Source of the DNA: Xanthocytophaga agilis | GTDB lineage: Bacteria > Bacteroidota > Bacteroidia > Cytophagales > 172606-1 | NCBI RefSeq assembly: GCF_030068605.1 | Contig: NZ_JASJOU010000020.1 | Span: forward strand, 62,001 to 126,000 | Direction of reading: 5' to 3' | Length of the DNA stretch: 64,000 nt | Shown: piece after piece, positions 44,477-52,954 of the stretch | Layout of the letters: each line of letters opens with the position of its first letter | How positions within the stretch are numbered: position 1 is the first letter of the stretch | Notes under the pieces: model-generated | What the model saw: only the letters and a program-made list of their open reading frames with translations | What the model was told of the DNA's origin: nothing | Databases searched by the model: none | Position numbers and translations under genes: made by a program

Positions 44477-44716
44477 ATGATCTCAAAAACCACTATCAAG
44501 CCAATCCGTATGCGGATTCAGGAAAAGCGAAAACAAATTGCAGCTCAGAGCAATGTTATCAGTGAACTGATTCAGATTCAAGGTCAGTGCCGCAAAGAAC
44601 TGGACATATTACTGGAGGAGGAGAGGCTACAAAAACGTTCTTTCAGTCTGTTAATCAATAACTCAAAGCAAACAGAACCGCAGCCTGCTGTTTTGCTTGC
44701 AGATACTAGTAAATAA
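44477..44716 (+). CDS. small coiled-coil protein
   Basis: Protein of 79 aa: basic N-terminus, then a helix SNVISELIQIQGQCRKELDILLEEERLQKRSF (about residues 28-59). The core Q-G-Q-C-R-K-E-L-D-I-L-L-E-E resembles the proteins at 40165-40362 and 21298-21498. ATG 44477 is chosen; the frame runs to 44414 but that would start inside an inverted repeat. It follows the catalase and may be read from site D through the hairpin. Function unknown. Confidence 0.6.
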   Translation: MISKTTIKPIRMRIQEKRKQIAAQSNVISELIQIQGQCRKELDILLEEERLQKRSFSLLINNSKQTEPQPAVLLADTSK

Positions 44717-44786
44717 TATAACTGCTAACAAATGAAAGGTCTTGTAAAACCTGATGTAAGTTCTCTTTAATTCCGGCTATATAGAT

Positions 44787-45191
44787 ATGAAAATTTTTAG
44801 ATCACTCCTATGGATACAAGGCCTGTATATACTAATCATAGCCATATGGCCATTAGTGCATATAGATAGCTTTATGGAGGTAACTGGCTACAAAACAGAT
44901 ATATGGCTAGTCAAAACGGTGGGGGCGCTGGGAATACCTGTTGGCTTAACTCTATTGAGTTATCTGTTTATACGTACCGATTCCAGACCTGCTTTTGTAC
45001 TTGGAGGAATTACAGCTTTGGCGTTTGCCTTTGTGGACTTCTATTATCCGTTACGTGACGTCATTTCGGATATCTATATAGTAGATGGATGGGTACAGGT
45101 ACTGTTTCTGTTGACGTGGATCTATATTTTTGTCCGGGAGTATCACAAGTTCAAAGCCCCCTCGCCGACACCCTATATTCATATACAATAA
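44787..45191 (+). CDS. four-helix membrane protein, unknown function
   Basis: Protein of 134 aa with four hydrophobic helices (about residues 5-24, 40-61, 69-85 and 99-117), short loops and a polar C-terminus. Bacteroidota relatives are annotated only as membrane proteins. It follows the small coiled-coil gene by 70 nt. A bidirectional terminator at 45264-45295 lies downstream. Confidence 0.65.
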   Translation: MKIFRSLLWIQGLYILIIAIWPLVHIDSFMEVTGYKTDIWLVKTVGALGIPVGLTLLSYLFIRTDSRPAFVLGGITALAFAFVDFYYPLRDVISDIYIVDGWVQVLFLLTWIYIFVREYHKFKAPSPTPYIHIQ

Positions 45192-45254
45192 AATAGGTTT
45201 AAGATCTTCTTCATAAAAGAAGGAATGATAGGATTTAGTATACTAATTAACTCG

Positions 45255-45644
45255 TTATGTATTAAAAGCCATTCTTTTTAAGAGTGGCTTTTTTTGTGAG
45301 AACGGTCTTGGCTCGGATAAGTATATGCTTAAGCCTGACAGTTCAAGAATGTATCTTACTTTTCTCCTGATGTATTGCAATTCTGAACGAACTTTAACTG
45401 GAAACAATTGAAAGATCCACACAGGGCTTGTCTCCAAAGGATGTAAACTGAAATAGAGATTATATACATACGCTGTTGCTAAATCCATTTGTCGAGTTGC
45501 TTCCGGTATATTGAGTTGATCTTTTGGAATACTAACAGAAACCATAGCCTGTACAAATGTATATGCAGGCCATAAAGGTTGGACAAGACTTTTACCCGAA
45601 AAAGAGACAAAATACTCGTTATTATAGATGAGTATTTTACACAT
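45255..45644 (-). CDS. hypothetical protein
   Basis: Protein of 129 aa, soluble, with FVQAMVSVSIPKDQLNIPEATRQMDLATAYVYNLYFSLHPL in the middle and a basic C-terminal third. It may be a distant relative of the next minus-strand protein (45740-46060), which has a similar helix-rich order. The last 13 codons (KKPLLKRMAFNT) lie inside the terminator hairpin at 45264-45295, so its 3' end and the terminator of the convergent gene share sequence. No family recognised. Confidence 0.5.
   Translation of the reverse strand: MCKILIYNNEYFVSFSGKSLVQPLWPAYTFVQAMVSVSIPKDQLNIPEATRQMDLATAYVYNLYFSLHPLETSPVWIFQLFPVKVRSELQYIRRKVRYILELSGLSIYLSEPRPFSQKKPLLKRMAFNT
45264..45295. terminator. bidirectional terminator between convergent genes
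   Basis: AAAAGCCA (45264-45271) pairs with TGGCTTTT (45285-45292), 13-nt loop, with T-runs outside. It ends the plus-strand gene at 45191 and overlaps the end of the minus-strand coding region. Confidence 0.75.
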
Positions 45645-45739
45645 AATCGTTTGAACGACAGGTGTCTATACTATAGGTGTCAGACTATGTATATTTATTA
45701 TGATACTTGTCTAAAAAACAATGTCAGCAATCAAAAAAA

Positions 45740-46060
45740 TTATCGGGTCGTGTCAAAAATGTCCAGAAGCTTTTCAATTTCTGAAACAGGGAGTCGGGTC
45801 AGTTTCCGAATGAATACCCCCTGTGATCTAAGCTTCGAATACAGTTTCAGATGGAGGCGCAGTATATATCGGCTTATCATCAAATCCTCTTTTGCGTTCT
45901 CAAGATCTGCTATCCGGCTTGCAGGTACTGGGAAAAAGAAAAATTGCTTATAGGTAACAACGTGTCGCAAATAATCGCAAAACAAAAAATGCACTTCCGG
46001 GTCCTGAACAATTAGTTTTACGGATTGGAATAAAGTGCGGTCTATTAATCTTTGATACAT
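45740..46060 (-). CDS. hypothetical protein
   Basis: Protein of 106 aa, with RIADLENAKEDLMISRYILRLHLKLYSKLRSQ (about residues 50-80) and an acidic C-terminal helix. No family is recognised. The upstream extension to 46099 begins at TTG, so ATG 46060 is taken. It may be expressed from the minus-strand face of palindrome E: at the standard distance the minus strand reads TTTTGTTG (46185-46178), with CTATTCT in place of CTCTTTT. It precedes the 129-aa gene with a 95-nt gap. Confidence 0.55.
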   Translation of the reverse strand: MYQRLIDRTLFQSVKLIVQDPEVHFLFCDYLRHVVTYKQFFFFPVPASRIADLENAKEDLMISRYILRLHLKLYSKLRSQGVFIRKLTRLPVSEIEKLLDIFDTTR

Positions 46061-46216
46061 AATAAAGGTGAAAAAATGTATAAAAACAGGAAAAATCAAT
46101 TAGCACATCTAAACTGAGTGGATTTAGATGGTATGAGGTTCTATTTTTCTCTTGTTTTCGTGTGGTTTCCTGATTTACAACAAAAATCTGAAATGAATAC
46201 TTTTTAAAGAATAGAA

Positions 46217-46285
46217 TAAATACGCAATTTACAAAACAGGTATTTATCCTCTTTCAGAATTTCATTTTCTAATGCAACTTTATAT
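46217..46285 (+). promoter_or_regulatory. palindromic operator plus promoter, site E (possibly divergent)
   Basis: TAAATAC-n16-GTATTTA (46217-46246), CTCTTTC (46249-46255), 22 nt, CTTTATAT (46278-46285). The palindrome also faces a weaker match on the minus strand (TTTTGTTG at 46185-46178). It may therefore serve both a plus-strand transcript and the 106-aa gene. Confidence 0.65.
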
Positions 46286-46289
46286 CATC

Positions 46290-46677
46290 CTGATTAACAG
46301 ATAAATACAAATAACTTACGAGCAACCTTTTAAAGTTTTATGAAAAAACCGGAACATATTTCGCATAGATAACCGAGTTGCAGTTGCTGATTCTGCTTCT
46401 TAGACAATAAATCTGCTACTAGCTAACAGACTTACAAAATCAGGTCCGGAGTATGTATCAACAACAAATTGAAGGTAGGTTATCCAAACCAGATACTAAA
46501 AATTTTCAGGAATAAACTGTAATTATTTTTCGCAGGAATACGATAACTACCCCACTTATTACTGATTTATTCCTGAAACGCATACTAGACGATTACGTTG
46601 GCTTTCTTAAGCTATTATTTTAAGTTGATAATACATTCTACCGTAAAAAAGCCTTTCTGATTCAGAAAGGCTTTTTT
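46290..46677 (+). ncRNA. candidate non-coding transcript from promoter E
   Basis: Promoter unit E is followed by about 390 nt without a gene and then a perfect terminator. The two tiny frames have no support. Start position is estimated from the CTTTATAT box. Could instead be a small-peptide mRNA. Confidence 0.35.
46645..46677 (+). terminator. strong intrinsic terminator, identical to one at 21163
   Basis: The 33-nt sequence is base-for-base the same as 21163-21195 (15-bp perfect stem, loop ATT, T-run). It may also serve the minus-strand LEA-type gene ending at 46754. Confidence 0.9.
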
Positions 46678-46753
46678 ATAAAGGGCAGCTAGTAAATCTT
46701 CTATAAAAAAGAATACCCTTAGTCATATTAGGAGCATTCATTCTAAATCTTTG

Positions 46754-47683
46754 CTATTTTTTTTTATTCTCTTTTATAACCTCACGGGTATTTTTTATTA
46801 GTTCACGCAGATCACCCGAACTCTCCATTTTTAATTTGCTATTGTCAAACATCTTATTGTCCTCTTTGTCTACCAGGGTGGCTTCAAAGACAAACAGATA
46901 GGTATTCTTTTTGCCTTTCTTCAACAAGTCTATTCCAGTTTCCATCAACTGATTGGGTTTTATACTCATTGGTACTTCTATTGTTGCCTTACCCTTAGCT
47001 GGAATATTAACTACTTCTGGCATAGTTCCTTCGGTAAATTTTTCCCCATTCAGATTCATCTGAAAGCGGGCATTGCGTAGTACGAAGGGAAATACGTTTT
47101 TATTGGTAATTTCCGTACGGACAGAATATTTAGTCTGTTTGAATCCAAGCTTATCCAGATCTGCGTCAACAAGTTTAAGCTCCGGAAGCCGTAGAAGAGG
47201 AAGCTTTTTTGAGACTTTCAGCTCAACAGGTTTCTTTTTTAGAAAGGGTAAGTCTGTATAAATGTTTGCTTTGGCCGTGTATTCTGTGCTATCCAGCCCC
47301 TTCTGTTCCAGTTGTTTCAATGTCTGGATCAGTTCCTCATTTTTAATAGTCACCGGCAGAATTATCAGGCTACTGTCATTGCTATTGATATCGACATGTT
47401 TGGGATAGGAGCTCTGCACTACTTTTACGCCTGCAATGTACAACTGATAAGCCAAGCTATCAGCTTCAAAGCCCACCGGGGCTGGATTGTCAATCAGTAT
47501 TTTCATATTTCCTTTCGTATAGTCTTTGTCTATATGAAGGATTTGCATACCAGCCATTTCGATCCTAGGCTTAATAAATGTTGCCTCAGGATCTTTCTGA
47601 GATCGCTGTTGCCAGCGGAAAACCAGATAGCCTCCTGCCAGTACCAGTATCAATACCAGTACTATCCAACCTGTTCTTTTCAT
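46754..47683 (-). CDS. LEA type 2 (WHy domain) family protein
   Basis: Protein of 309 aa with one N-terminal membrane anchor (TGWIVLVLILVLAGGYLVF, residues 3-21) and two LEA_2/WHy-like beta-sandwich domains. The first includes MKILIDNPAPVGFEADSLAYQLYIAGVKV (about 58-86) and the second YSVRTEITNKNVFPFVLRNARFQMNLNGEKF (about 186-216). Such domains occur in desiccation- and stress-related proteins. It probably faces the periplasm. It lies downstream of the cyanophycin genes (187-nt gap), not necessarily in the same transcript. Confidence 0.8.
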   Translation of the reverse strand: MKRTGWIVLVLILVLAGGYLVFRWQQRSQKDPEATFIKPRIEMAGMQILHIDKDYTKGNMKILIDNPAPVGFEADSLAYQLYIAGVKVVQSSYPKHVDINSNDSSLIILPVTIKNEELIQTLKQLEQKGLDSTEYTAKANIYTDLPFLKKKPVELKVSKKLPLLRLPELKLVDADLDKLGFKQTKYSVRTEITNKNVFPFVLRNARFQMNLNGEKFTEGTMPEVVNIPAKGKATIEVPMSIKPNQLMETGIDLLKKGKKNTYLFVFEATLVDKEDNKMFDNSKLKMESSGDLRELIKNTREVIKENKKK

Positions 47684-47870
47684 ATAAAATATAGTTAAAT
47701 TTTTCTTTTAAATGGATCAATATATACCTACACAGATGGCAACAGACCACCTATACCTGCCCGTTATCACATTGAAGAGTGATAGATCAGGCACGCACCA
47801 GCGTTAAAGAAATAAGGATTGGATGTAAGCAGATAGGGAAGGAGAAATGCTTCCGGATTGCAAAAAATAG

Positions 47871-48782
47871 TTATTTGGTAATAGCAACCTGTGTAAAGTC
47901 CAGATCACTACTTATCCATCCCCGAAACATACATTCTGTATTAAAGGAGAAGACCACTTTGCCACAAGCATCCATCGAGATAAGGCCTATGTCTCCCAGG
48001 ACATGTTTATCTTTCTTAAATACTACAAAATCACACGCTTCCTGCAGTTCTTTTCCGGAAAATTCCATCAATGCAGAAACAGAATAGCCAGCTACCTTGC
48101 GCATCAAACACTCTCCATCACCTGTCCCGGAAACTGCACAGGTTATATTGTTGGCATAGCAACCTGCTCCAATCATACAACTATCACCAATACGCCCCTT
48201 CATCTGATTAGTAAGGCCTCCGGTAGACGTCCCCGCTGCTAGATTGCCTTCCTGATCCAGCGCTACGGCTCCAACCGTGTCATTTAATATAACATCCGGC
48301 TTATTTTGCGTTTGCATCTGCATCTCTGCCAGTGCATTGTACTGACTTTCGGAAATGAAGTACGACTCTGGCATAAACGGCATCTGCAGGCTTCTGCCCA
48401 ATTCCATTGCACCTTCGGCACCAATCAGAACATGTGGTGTTTGTTCCATAACAGCACGAGCTAATGAAATAGGATGTTGGATCTGGCGTACCAGCGCGAC
48501 TGCTCCAGCCTGAAGATCTTTCCCATTCATAATAGAAGCATCCATGGCCACTTCTCCTTGCTGATTCAACGCTGCCCCTCGGCCTGCATTAAACAAAGGA
48601 TTTAACTCCATTTGTTGTATGGCTGCCTCTACTGCATCCACTGCCGAACCACCCTGACGCAAGATCCGATATCCTGCCTCCAGGGCATGGTGAAGCCCCG
48701 CTTCATAGGCTTGTTGATTTTGTTTGATACGGGGAGATAAGGATTCTGCTCCTCCGTGAATGGCTAAGGCTACTATAGACAT
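47871..48782 (-). CDS. iaaA: isoaspartyl peptidase / type III L-asparaginase
   Basis: Ntn-hydrolase of 303 aa that cleaves beta-aspartyl dipeptides. The nucleophile is the Thr of NDTVGAVALD (Thr169 from this start), exposed by self-cleavage, and the C-terminal GTSTGG loop is present. The N-terminal IAIHGGAESL-type strand and GGSAVDAVEAAIQQME are conserved. It is the last gene of the cyanophycin operon, so it probably splits beta-Asp-Arg released by cyanophycinase. ATG 48782 is preferred; the longer frame to 48815 begins with GTG and has no extra conserved residues. Confidence 0.93.
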   Translation of the reverse strand: MSIVALAIHGGAESLSPRIKQNQQAYEAGLHHALEAGYRILRQGGSAVDAVEAAIQQMELNPLFNAGRGAALNQQGEVAMDASIMNGKDLQAGAVALVRQIQHPISLARAVMEQTPHVLIGAEGAMELGRSLQMPFMPESYFISESQYNALAEMQMQTQNKPDVILNDTVGAVALDQEGNLAAGTSTGGLTNQMKGRIGDSCMIGAGCYANNITCAVSGTGDGECLMRKVAGYSVSALMEFSGKELQEACDFVVFKKDKHVLGDIGLISMDACGKVVFSFNTECMFRGWISSDLDFTQVAITK

Positions 48783-48862
48783 AGATAAAAAGTAAAAAGA
48801 TGAGAAATAAGGCACTGTTCACTCCACAGGTGTGACAGTGCCCATCGAACAGACACATTCAC

Positions 48863-49759
48863 CTAATGAGATCGAATACTTTCTTCAAGGTCTATATCCT
48901 TCTTGGCCGGGATAAATTTCCGTTCTTTGAGGGTAAACCCATTTCCTTTGGTCAGCAGATGTACTGTCAGATTTTCGGCACTTACAGGTGTGCCCTCTTC
49001 CACATAAGCTATATTCGAATGTCCCAACCCCTTACAGTCAATCACTACAACCATCCCGGAACCACGGCATTCGGCATCATTGCCATTGTGAATGACCAGA
49101 GCTGTATCTTCTCCCAATCCCAGTCCTATACAGGAAGGATTCATGATAACAGCTTCTGCCAGTCGTCCGAACCGCCCGCGGTTGATAAAATGGGTATCTA
49201 TGATGCAATGATCTATGAGTCCCAAACCAGAACTGATTTTTACAGTTCCTTTCAACAAACCCTTGCTGCTATCTCCTCCATAAATCATAATAGCAGACAT
49301 CGCCATAGCACCCGCACTGGTACCTCCTACAATAAATCCAGGTTCCTGGATATACTTCCGGTTAATGACATCTGCTACCTGTGAGCAGCCTAATATGGTA
49401 GAGAGGCGAAACTGATCACCTCCACTAAAGAAGACCGCACTAGCCTTCTCAATACGTTTGACTGTGGCTGGAACTTTTGCCTCTTCCCGATTACCAATAT
49501 GGATAATACCTACATTGGAGATGTTGGCTCGTTCAAAAGCCTTCTGATACTTTTTACCCATCTCATGGGGTTCTTCAGAAGCGGTAGTAATTACCTCAAT
49601 GCGGTGATCAGCTTTGGCATCAGGAGGAAGCAGTTCCTGCAAGACCTCAAAATTTCGAAAGTTTCGGCTTTCCTCCTGAGCTTCTGATAGCTTTTCCGGA
49701 TCTCCCACATCCTCGGCTCCTCCTATAATTAATAATTTTCCTTTAGGAACTTCCTGCAT
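48863..49759 (-). CDS. cphB: cyanophycinase
   Basis: Peptidase of family S51, 298 aa, which degrades cyanophycin to beta-Asp-Arg dipeptides. The nucleophile Ser148 lies in GGTSAGAMAMS, and IIGGAEDVGD, FFSGGDQFRL and DTHFINRGRFGRL are family signatures. No signal peptide is present, so it is an intracellular enzyme acting on stored polymer. The ATG follows the cphA stop by 2 nt, indicating translational coupling; the isoaspartyl peptidase gene follows. Confidence 0.95.
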   Translation of the reverse strand: MQEVPKGKLLIIGGAEDVGDPEKLSEAQEESRNFRNFEVLQELLPPDAKADHRIEVITTASEEPHEMGKKYQKAFERANISNVGIIHIGNREEAKVPATVKRIEKASAVFFSGGDQFRLSTILGCSQVADVINRKYIQEPGFIVGGTSAGAMAMSAIMIYGGDSSKGLLKGTVKISSGLGLIDHCIIDTHFINRGRFGRLAEAVIMNPSCIGLGLGEDTALVIHNGNDAECRGSGMVVVIDCKGLGHSNIAYVEEGTPVSAENLTVHLLTKGNGFTLKERKFIPAKKDIDLEESIRSH

Positions 49760-49761
49760 GA

Positions 49762-52482
49762 TTAGGATGCTTTAGATAAAACAAATGGATGATAGGTTTT
49801 ACCCTGTGTTTGTTGACTAGCTCTGGTTGCAGAAGAGTCCTCTGCAACCAGAGCATCTGGTATATCCAGCGATTGTTCTTTTTGTTGACTTAGTTGTTTT
49901 AAATGAGCAGTCAATTCTTCAATTTCTTCAGCAAGCACAGTGATAAACGCCTTTGAAGGCGCCATATCAAGGGCATAGTTTACTGCATCTTTTTCGTCTG
50001 GAATTACTTTGACCCAGGTTTGAGCATTGTGCTCACCAATTCCTTCTTCAAGCAGACTAATGATTTCCTCAGGATCACGTCCACGCAGATCTTTGTCAAG
50101 CCGGATGATGATCTGATCGAAGATCTGTGCTGCAAGTTTGCCCATAGTCCGGATATCATCAGCCCGTCGATCTCCCACACCTGCAATGATTCCGATCTTT
50201 ACAGATGCTTCTACTTTTCCCATAAAGTGTTGCAACTCCTGCATTCCTCCTTTATTGTGCGCATAGTCAATCATAACTGTGCTATCTGGAAAGGTGAACA
50301 AATTCATCCGGCCAGGTGTATTGTCGGGAGAGGGTACAAAAGAATGCAGTGCCTGCTGAAGCGCCAAAGGTGAAAGTCCCTGTATAAATCCGGCCAGGGT
50401 AGCAGGCAGTATATTTTTGATCATACAGGACGCCTTTCCATCCAGCGTAAGAGGGATAGAAGCAACGTTTGCTATGCGTGTTTTCCATTGCCCCTGGCAA
50501 ATAGTCAGATACCCCTCTTCAATAATAGCCGCCAGTCCTCCCTCTGCACAATGGCGAATGATTCGTTGATTAGTAGGGTTAATGCTAAAAAAAGCTACAT
50601 CACAGTCTACATCGCTGGCCATCTCATATACCAGATCATCATCTGCATTCAGTATGGAGTAGCCATCATTCGCAGTACTACGGGCTACCACACTTTTTAC
50701 CCTTGCCATTTCTTCCAGTGTCTCTATGCCATTCAGACCCAGATGATCCTCTGACACATTGGTAATGATACTGATAGTACACCGATCGAATCCAAGACCA
50801 GAGCGTAGTATGCCTCCCCGGGCACATTCCAGTACTGCTACGTCTACTGAGGGGTCTGTTAGTATCATGCGGGCACTTTTAGGACCCGTACAGTCTCCCT
50901 TTTGAATCAGATGGCCCTGAATATAAATTCCCTCAGTTGTTGTATATCCTACCGTTTGTCCGGTCTGACTTATCATATGGGCAATTAACCGAGTAGTGGT
51001 TGTTTTTCCATTGGTACCTGTGACAGCAATGATGGGAATGCGTGCCTGTATATTCTTTGGAAACAGCATATTTATAACCGGTGCAGCAACATTTCGGGGC
51101 AGTCCTTCGGTAGGAGATAAATGCATCCGGAACCCCGGTGCTGCATTTACTTCAATTACAGCGCCGGTAGCGGTTGTAATGGGTTGTTCAATGCTTTGCG
51201 TAACAATGTCAATTCCACAAATATCAAGACCCATCAGACGGGCTATCCGCTCAGCCATAAATACATTGTGTGGATGCACCTGATCTGTGACATCTGTCGC
51301 CGTGCCTCCGGTACTCAGGTTTGCAGTCCGTTTCAGAAAAAGTGTCTCTCCTGAAGGAAGGATTGTTTCCAGTGTATATCCTTTTTCGTTCAATATAGAT
51401 ACAGTGGCCTGGTCAATCTTGACACTCGTAAGAACCTTTTCATGTCCTTCTCCCCGGCGTGGGTCCGTATTGAGTTCATCTATCAGTTGCAGAATGCTTT
51501 GTATTCCATTTCCGATAATGAATGGGGGAGTACGTCGGGCAACAGCTACCAGCTTATAGTTGATAACCAGAAACCGATAATCTTCACCCTGTATAAATCT
51601 TTCGACAATGACTGTATCCGATATGCGTTTGGCCAGTGAAAATGCCTCCCAGGCCTGCTCCAGCAAACGAATTCCTGTAGTTACTCCACGTCCGTGATTT
51701 CCATCGAGAGGCTTGATCACAAGCGGAAATCCCATTTCTTCAATGGCAGCCTGTAGCTGGGGTTCTTTTCGTATAGTTACTCCATACGCAACAGGGATAC
51801 CTGCTTTGTCGAGCACCTGTTTTGTCTGCTCTTTATCAGCAGCCAGTTCTACACCCATATTGCTTGTAGTCTGAGCAATGGTAGCCTGGATTCTTTTCTG
51901 GCGGCTTCCCTGACCAAAAATGATTTCACTACCATCGTCCAGTACCTGATAAGGAATCTTTCTTGTTTCAGCTTCTTGCACAATAGATAAGGTACTTGGT
52001 CCGAGTTGATGATCTTGTTTGATACGAACAAGCTCCCTGATATCATCCTCAAGGGTAAAAGCCGTATTTTTTGCCAGTGCTTCTGCTATGCGCACAGCAG
52101 CTGTAGCTGCATATAAGCCCGCTTCTTCTATTTCATAGGAAAAAACGACATAGTATACACCTATCTTTCCTGTGCCACGGGTTCTTCCAAAGCCACATGG
52201 CATACCTGCCAGATTTTGTAGTTCCAGGGCTATGTGTTCTATTACATGTCCCATCCAGGTTCCATCATAGACACGTTTAAAAAAACCACCACGATGATTT
52301 TCAGAACAGCGGTGTTCAATTAAAGACGGAATCTGTGTTTCTATTCGTTCGGAAAATCCATCAATGGTGTGGGTCGGATAATATTCCAATTCTTCCAGGT
52401 CAAGCTTCATGACAATAAGCTTCTGACGGTAGGCAGACCAGTAGTTAGGGCCTCGCATTACCTTTGTTTCAAGTACTTTCAT
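49762..52482 (-). CDS. cphA: cyanophycin synthetase
   Basis: Enzyme of 906 aa that builds the aspartate-arginine storage polymer multi-L-arginyl-poly-L-aspartate. Three parts are seen: the N-terminal domain (1-160, LEELEYYPTHTIDGFSERI and GTWMGHVIEHIALELQ), an ATP-grasp ligase (about 205-480, with FPLVIKPLDGNHGRGVTTG and VIEVNAAPGFRMHLSPTEG) and a C-terminal Mur-ligase-like domain with the P-loop VTGTNGKTTTTRLIAHM (about 490-506). Length fits the family. It heads the operon cphA-cphB-iaaA. Palindromic site I (52767) is about 290 nt upstream but points the other way. Confidence 0.95.
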   Translation of the reverse strand: MKVLETKVMRGPNYWSAYRQKLIVMKLDLEELEYYPTHTIDGFSERIETQIPSLIEHRCSENHRGGFFKRVYDGTWMGHVIEHIALELQNLAGMPCGFGRTRGTGKIGVYYVVFSYEIEEAGLYAATAAVRIAEALAKNTAFTLEDDIRELVRIKQDHQLGPSTLSIVQEAETRKIPYQVLDDGSEIIFGQGSRQKRIQATIAQTTSNMGVELAADKEQTKQVLDKAGIPVAYGVTIRKEPQLQAAIEEMGFPLVIKPLDGNHGRGVTTGIRLLEQAWEAFSLAKRISDTVIVERFIQGEDYRFLVINYKLVAVARRTPPFIIGNGIQSILQLIDELNTDPRRGEGHEKVLTSVKIDQATVSILNEKGYTLETILPSGETLFLKRTANLSTGGTATDVTDQVHPHNVFMAERIARLMGLDICGIDIVTQSIEQPITTATGAVIEVNAAPGFRMHLSPTEGLPRNVAAPVINMLFPKNIQARIPIIAVTGTNGKTTTTRLIAHMISQTGQTVGYTTTEGIYIQGHLIQKGDCTGPKSARMILTDPSVDVAVLECARGGILRSGLGFDRCTISIITNVSEDHLGLNGIETLEEMARVKSVVARSTANDGYSILNADDDLVYEMASDVDCDVAFFSINPTNQRIIRHCAEGGLAAIIEEGYLTICQGQWKTRIANVASIPLTLDGKASCMIKNILPATLAGFIQGLSPLALQQALHSFVPSPDNTPGRMNLFTFPDSTVMIDYAHNKGGMQELQHFMGKVEASVKIGIIAGVGDRRADDIRTMGKLAAQIFDQIIIRLDKDLRGRDPEEIISLLEEGIGEHNAQTWVKVIPDEKDAVNYALDMAPSKAFITVLAEEIEELTAHLKQLSQQKEQSLDIPDALVAEDSSATRASQQTQGKTYHPFVLSKAS

Positions 52483-52766
52483 TGGTAGGTCTTTAGGTTT
52501 GCCATACCATCGGTAAAAAATATGCCCGTATTTAGACTTTTTACAGGCAAAATGGGATTATACTTATTTGAAAAGCAGAGCAGGCTAATGCTCTGGCGTA
52601 TAACTACCTAGTTCAGTAAAAGTTCTCTGCTTTACTGTAAGGTTAGCACATATATACTTTTTTATAGATCTATTTTTCAGAAAATGCATTTTTGCAAATG
52701 GAAGGTTTTGAGGGGCGAAAACAGGACAGCTTACGTATTTTTATCTCTCATATACTATATATGTGG

Positions 52767-52796
52767 TTGTTACTTAATTTCTAAAATGAGTGTTTG
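52767..52796 (+). promoter_or_regulatory. palindromic operator, site I (diverged)
   Basis: TTGTTAC-n16-GTGTTTG with centre TTAATTTCTAAAATGA, close to site H. A CTTTATGT box at 52831 lies 3 nt beyond the standard place, the same offset as at site G. No gene follows for 1.8 kb on the plus strand. Confidence 0.4.
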
Positions 52797-52954
52797 TACG
52801 TATAATCAGCGTTTTGTATTTCGTTCCCCACTTTATGTAAGCAAGGAAAAGTTGTGGAAAAGCAGGTGAGAAGATGTAGAATTCTGTTTTGGAACAATAG
52901 TCAAACCTGAGCCATTCCGAAGTTTGGAGGTAAGTTTATTTTTCAAAACCAGCA

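Larger units (their letters stand above)
46061..46753. other. intergenic region with palindrome E and a candidate transcript
   Basis: 693 nt containing site E and the terminator at 46645-46677. Only tiny frames exist between them: 10 codons at 46339 (MKKPEHISHR) and 20 codons at 46452 (MYQQQIEGRL...). Confidence 0.55.
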
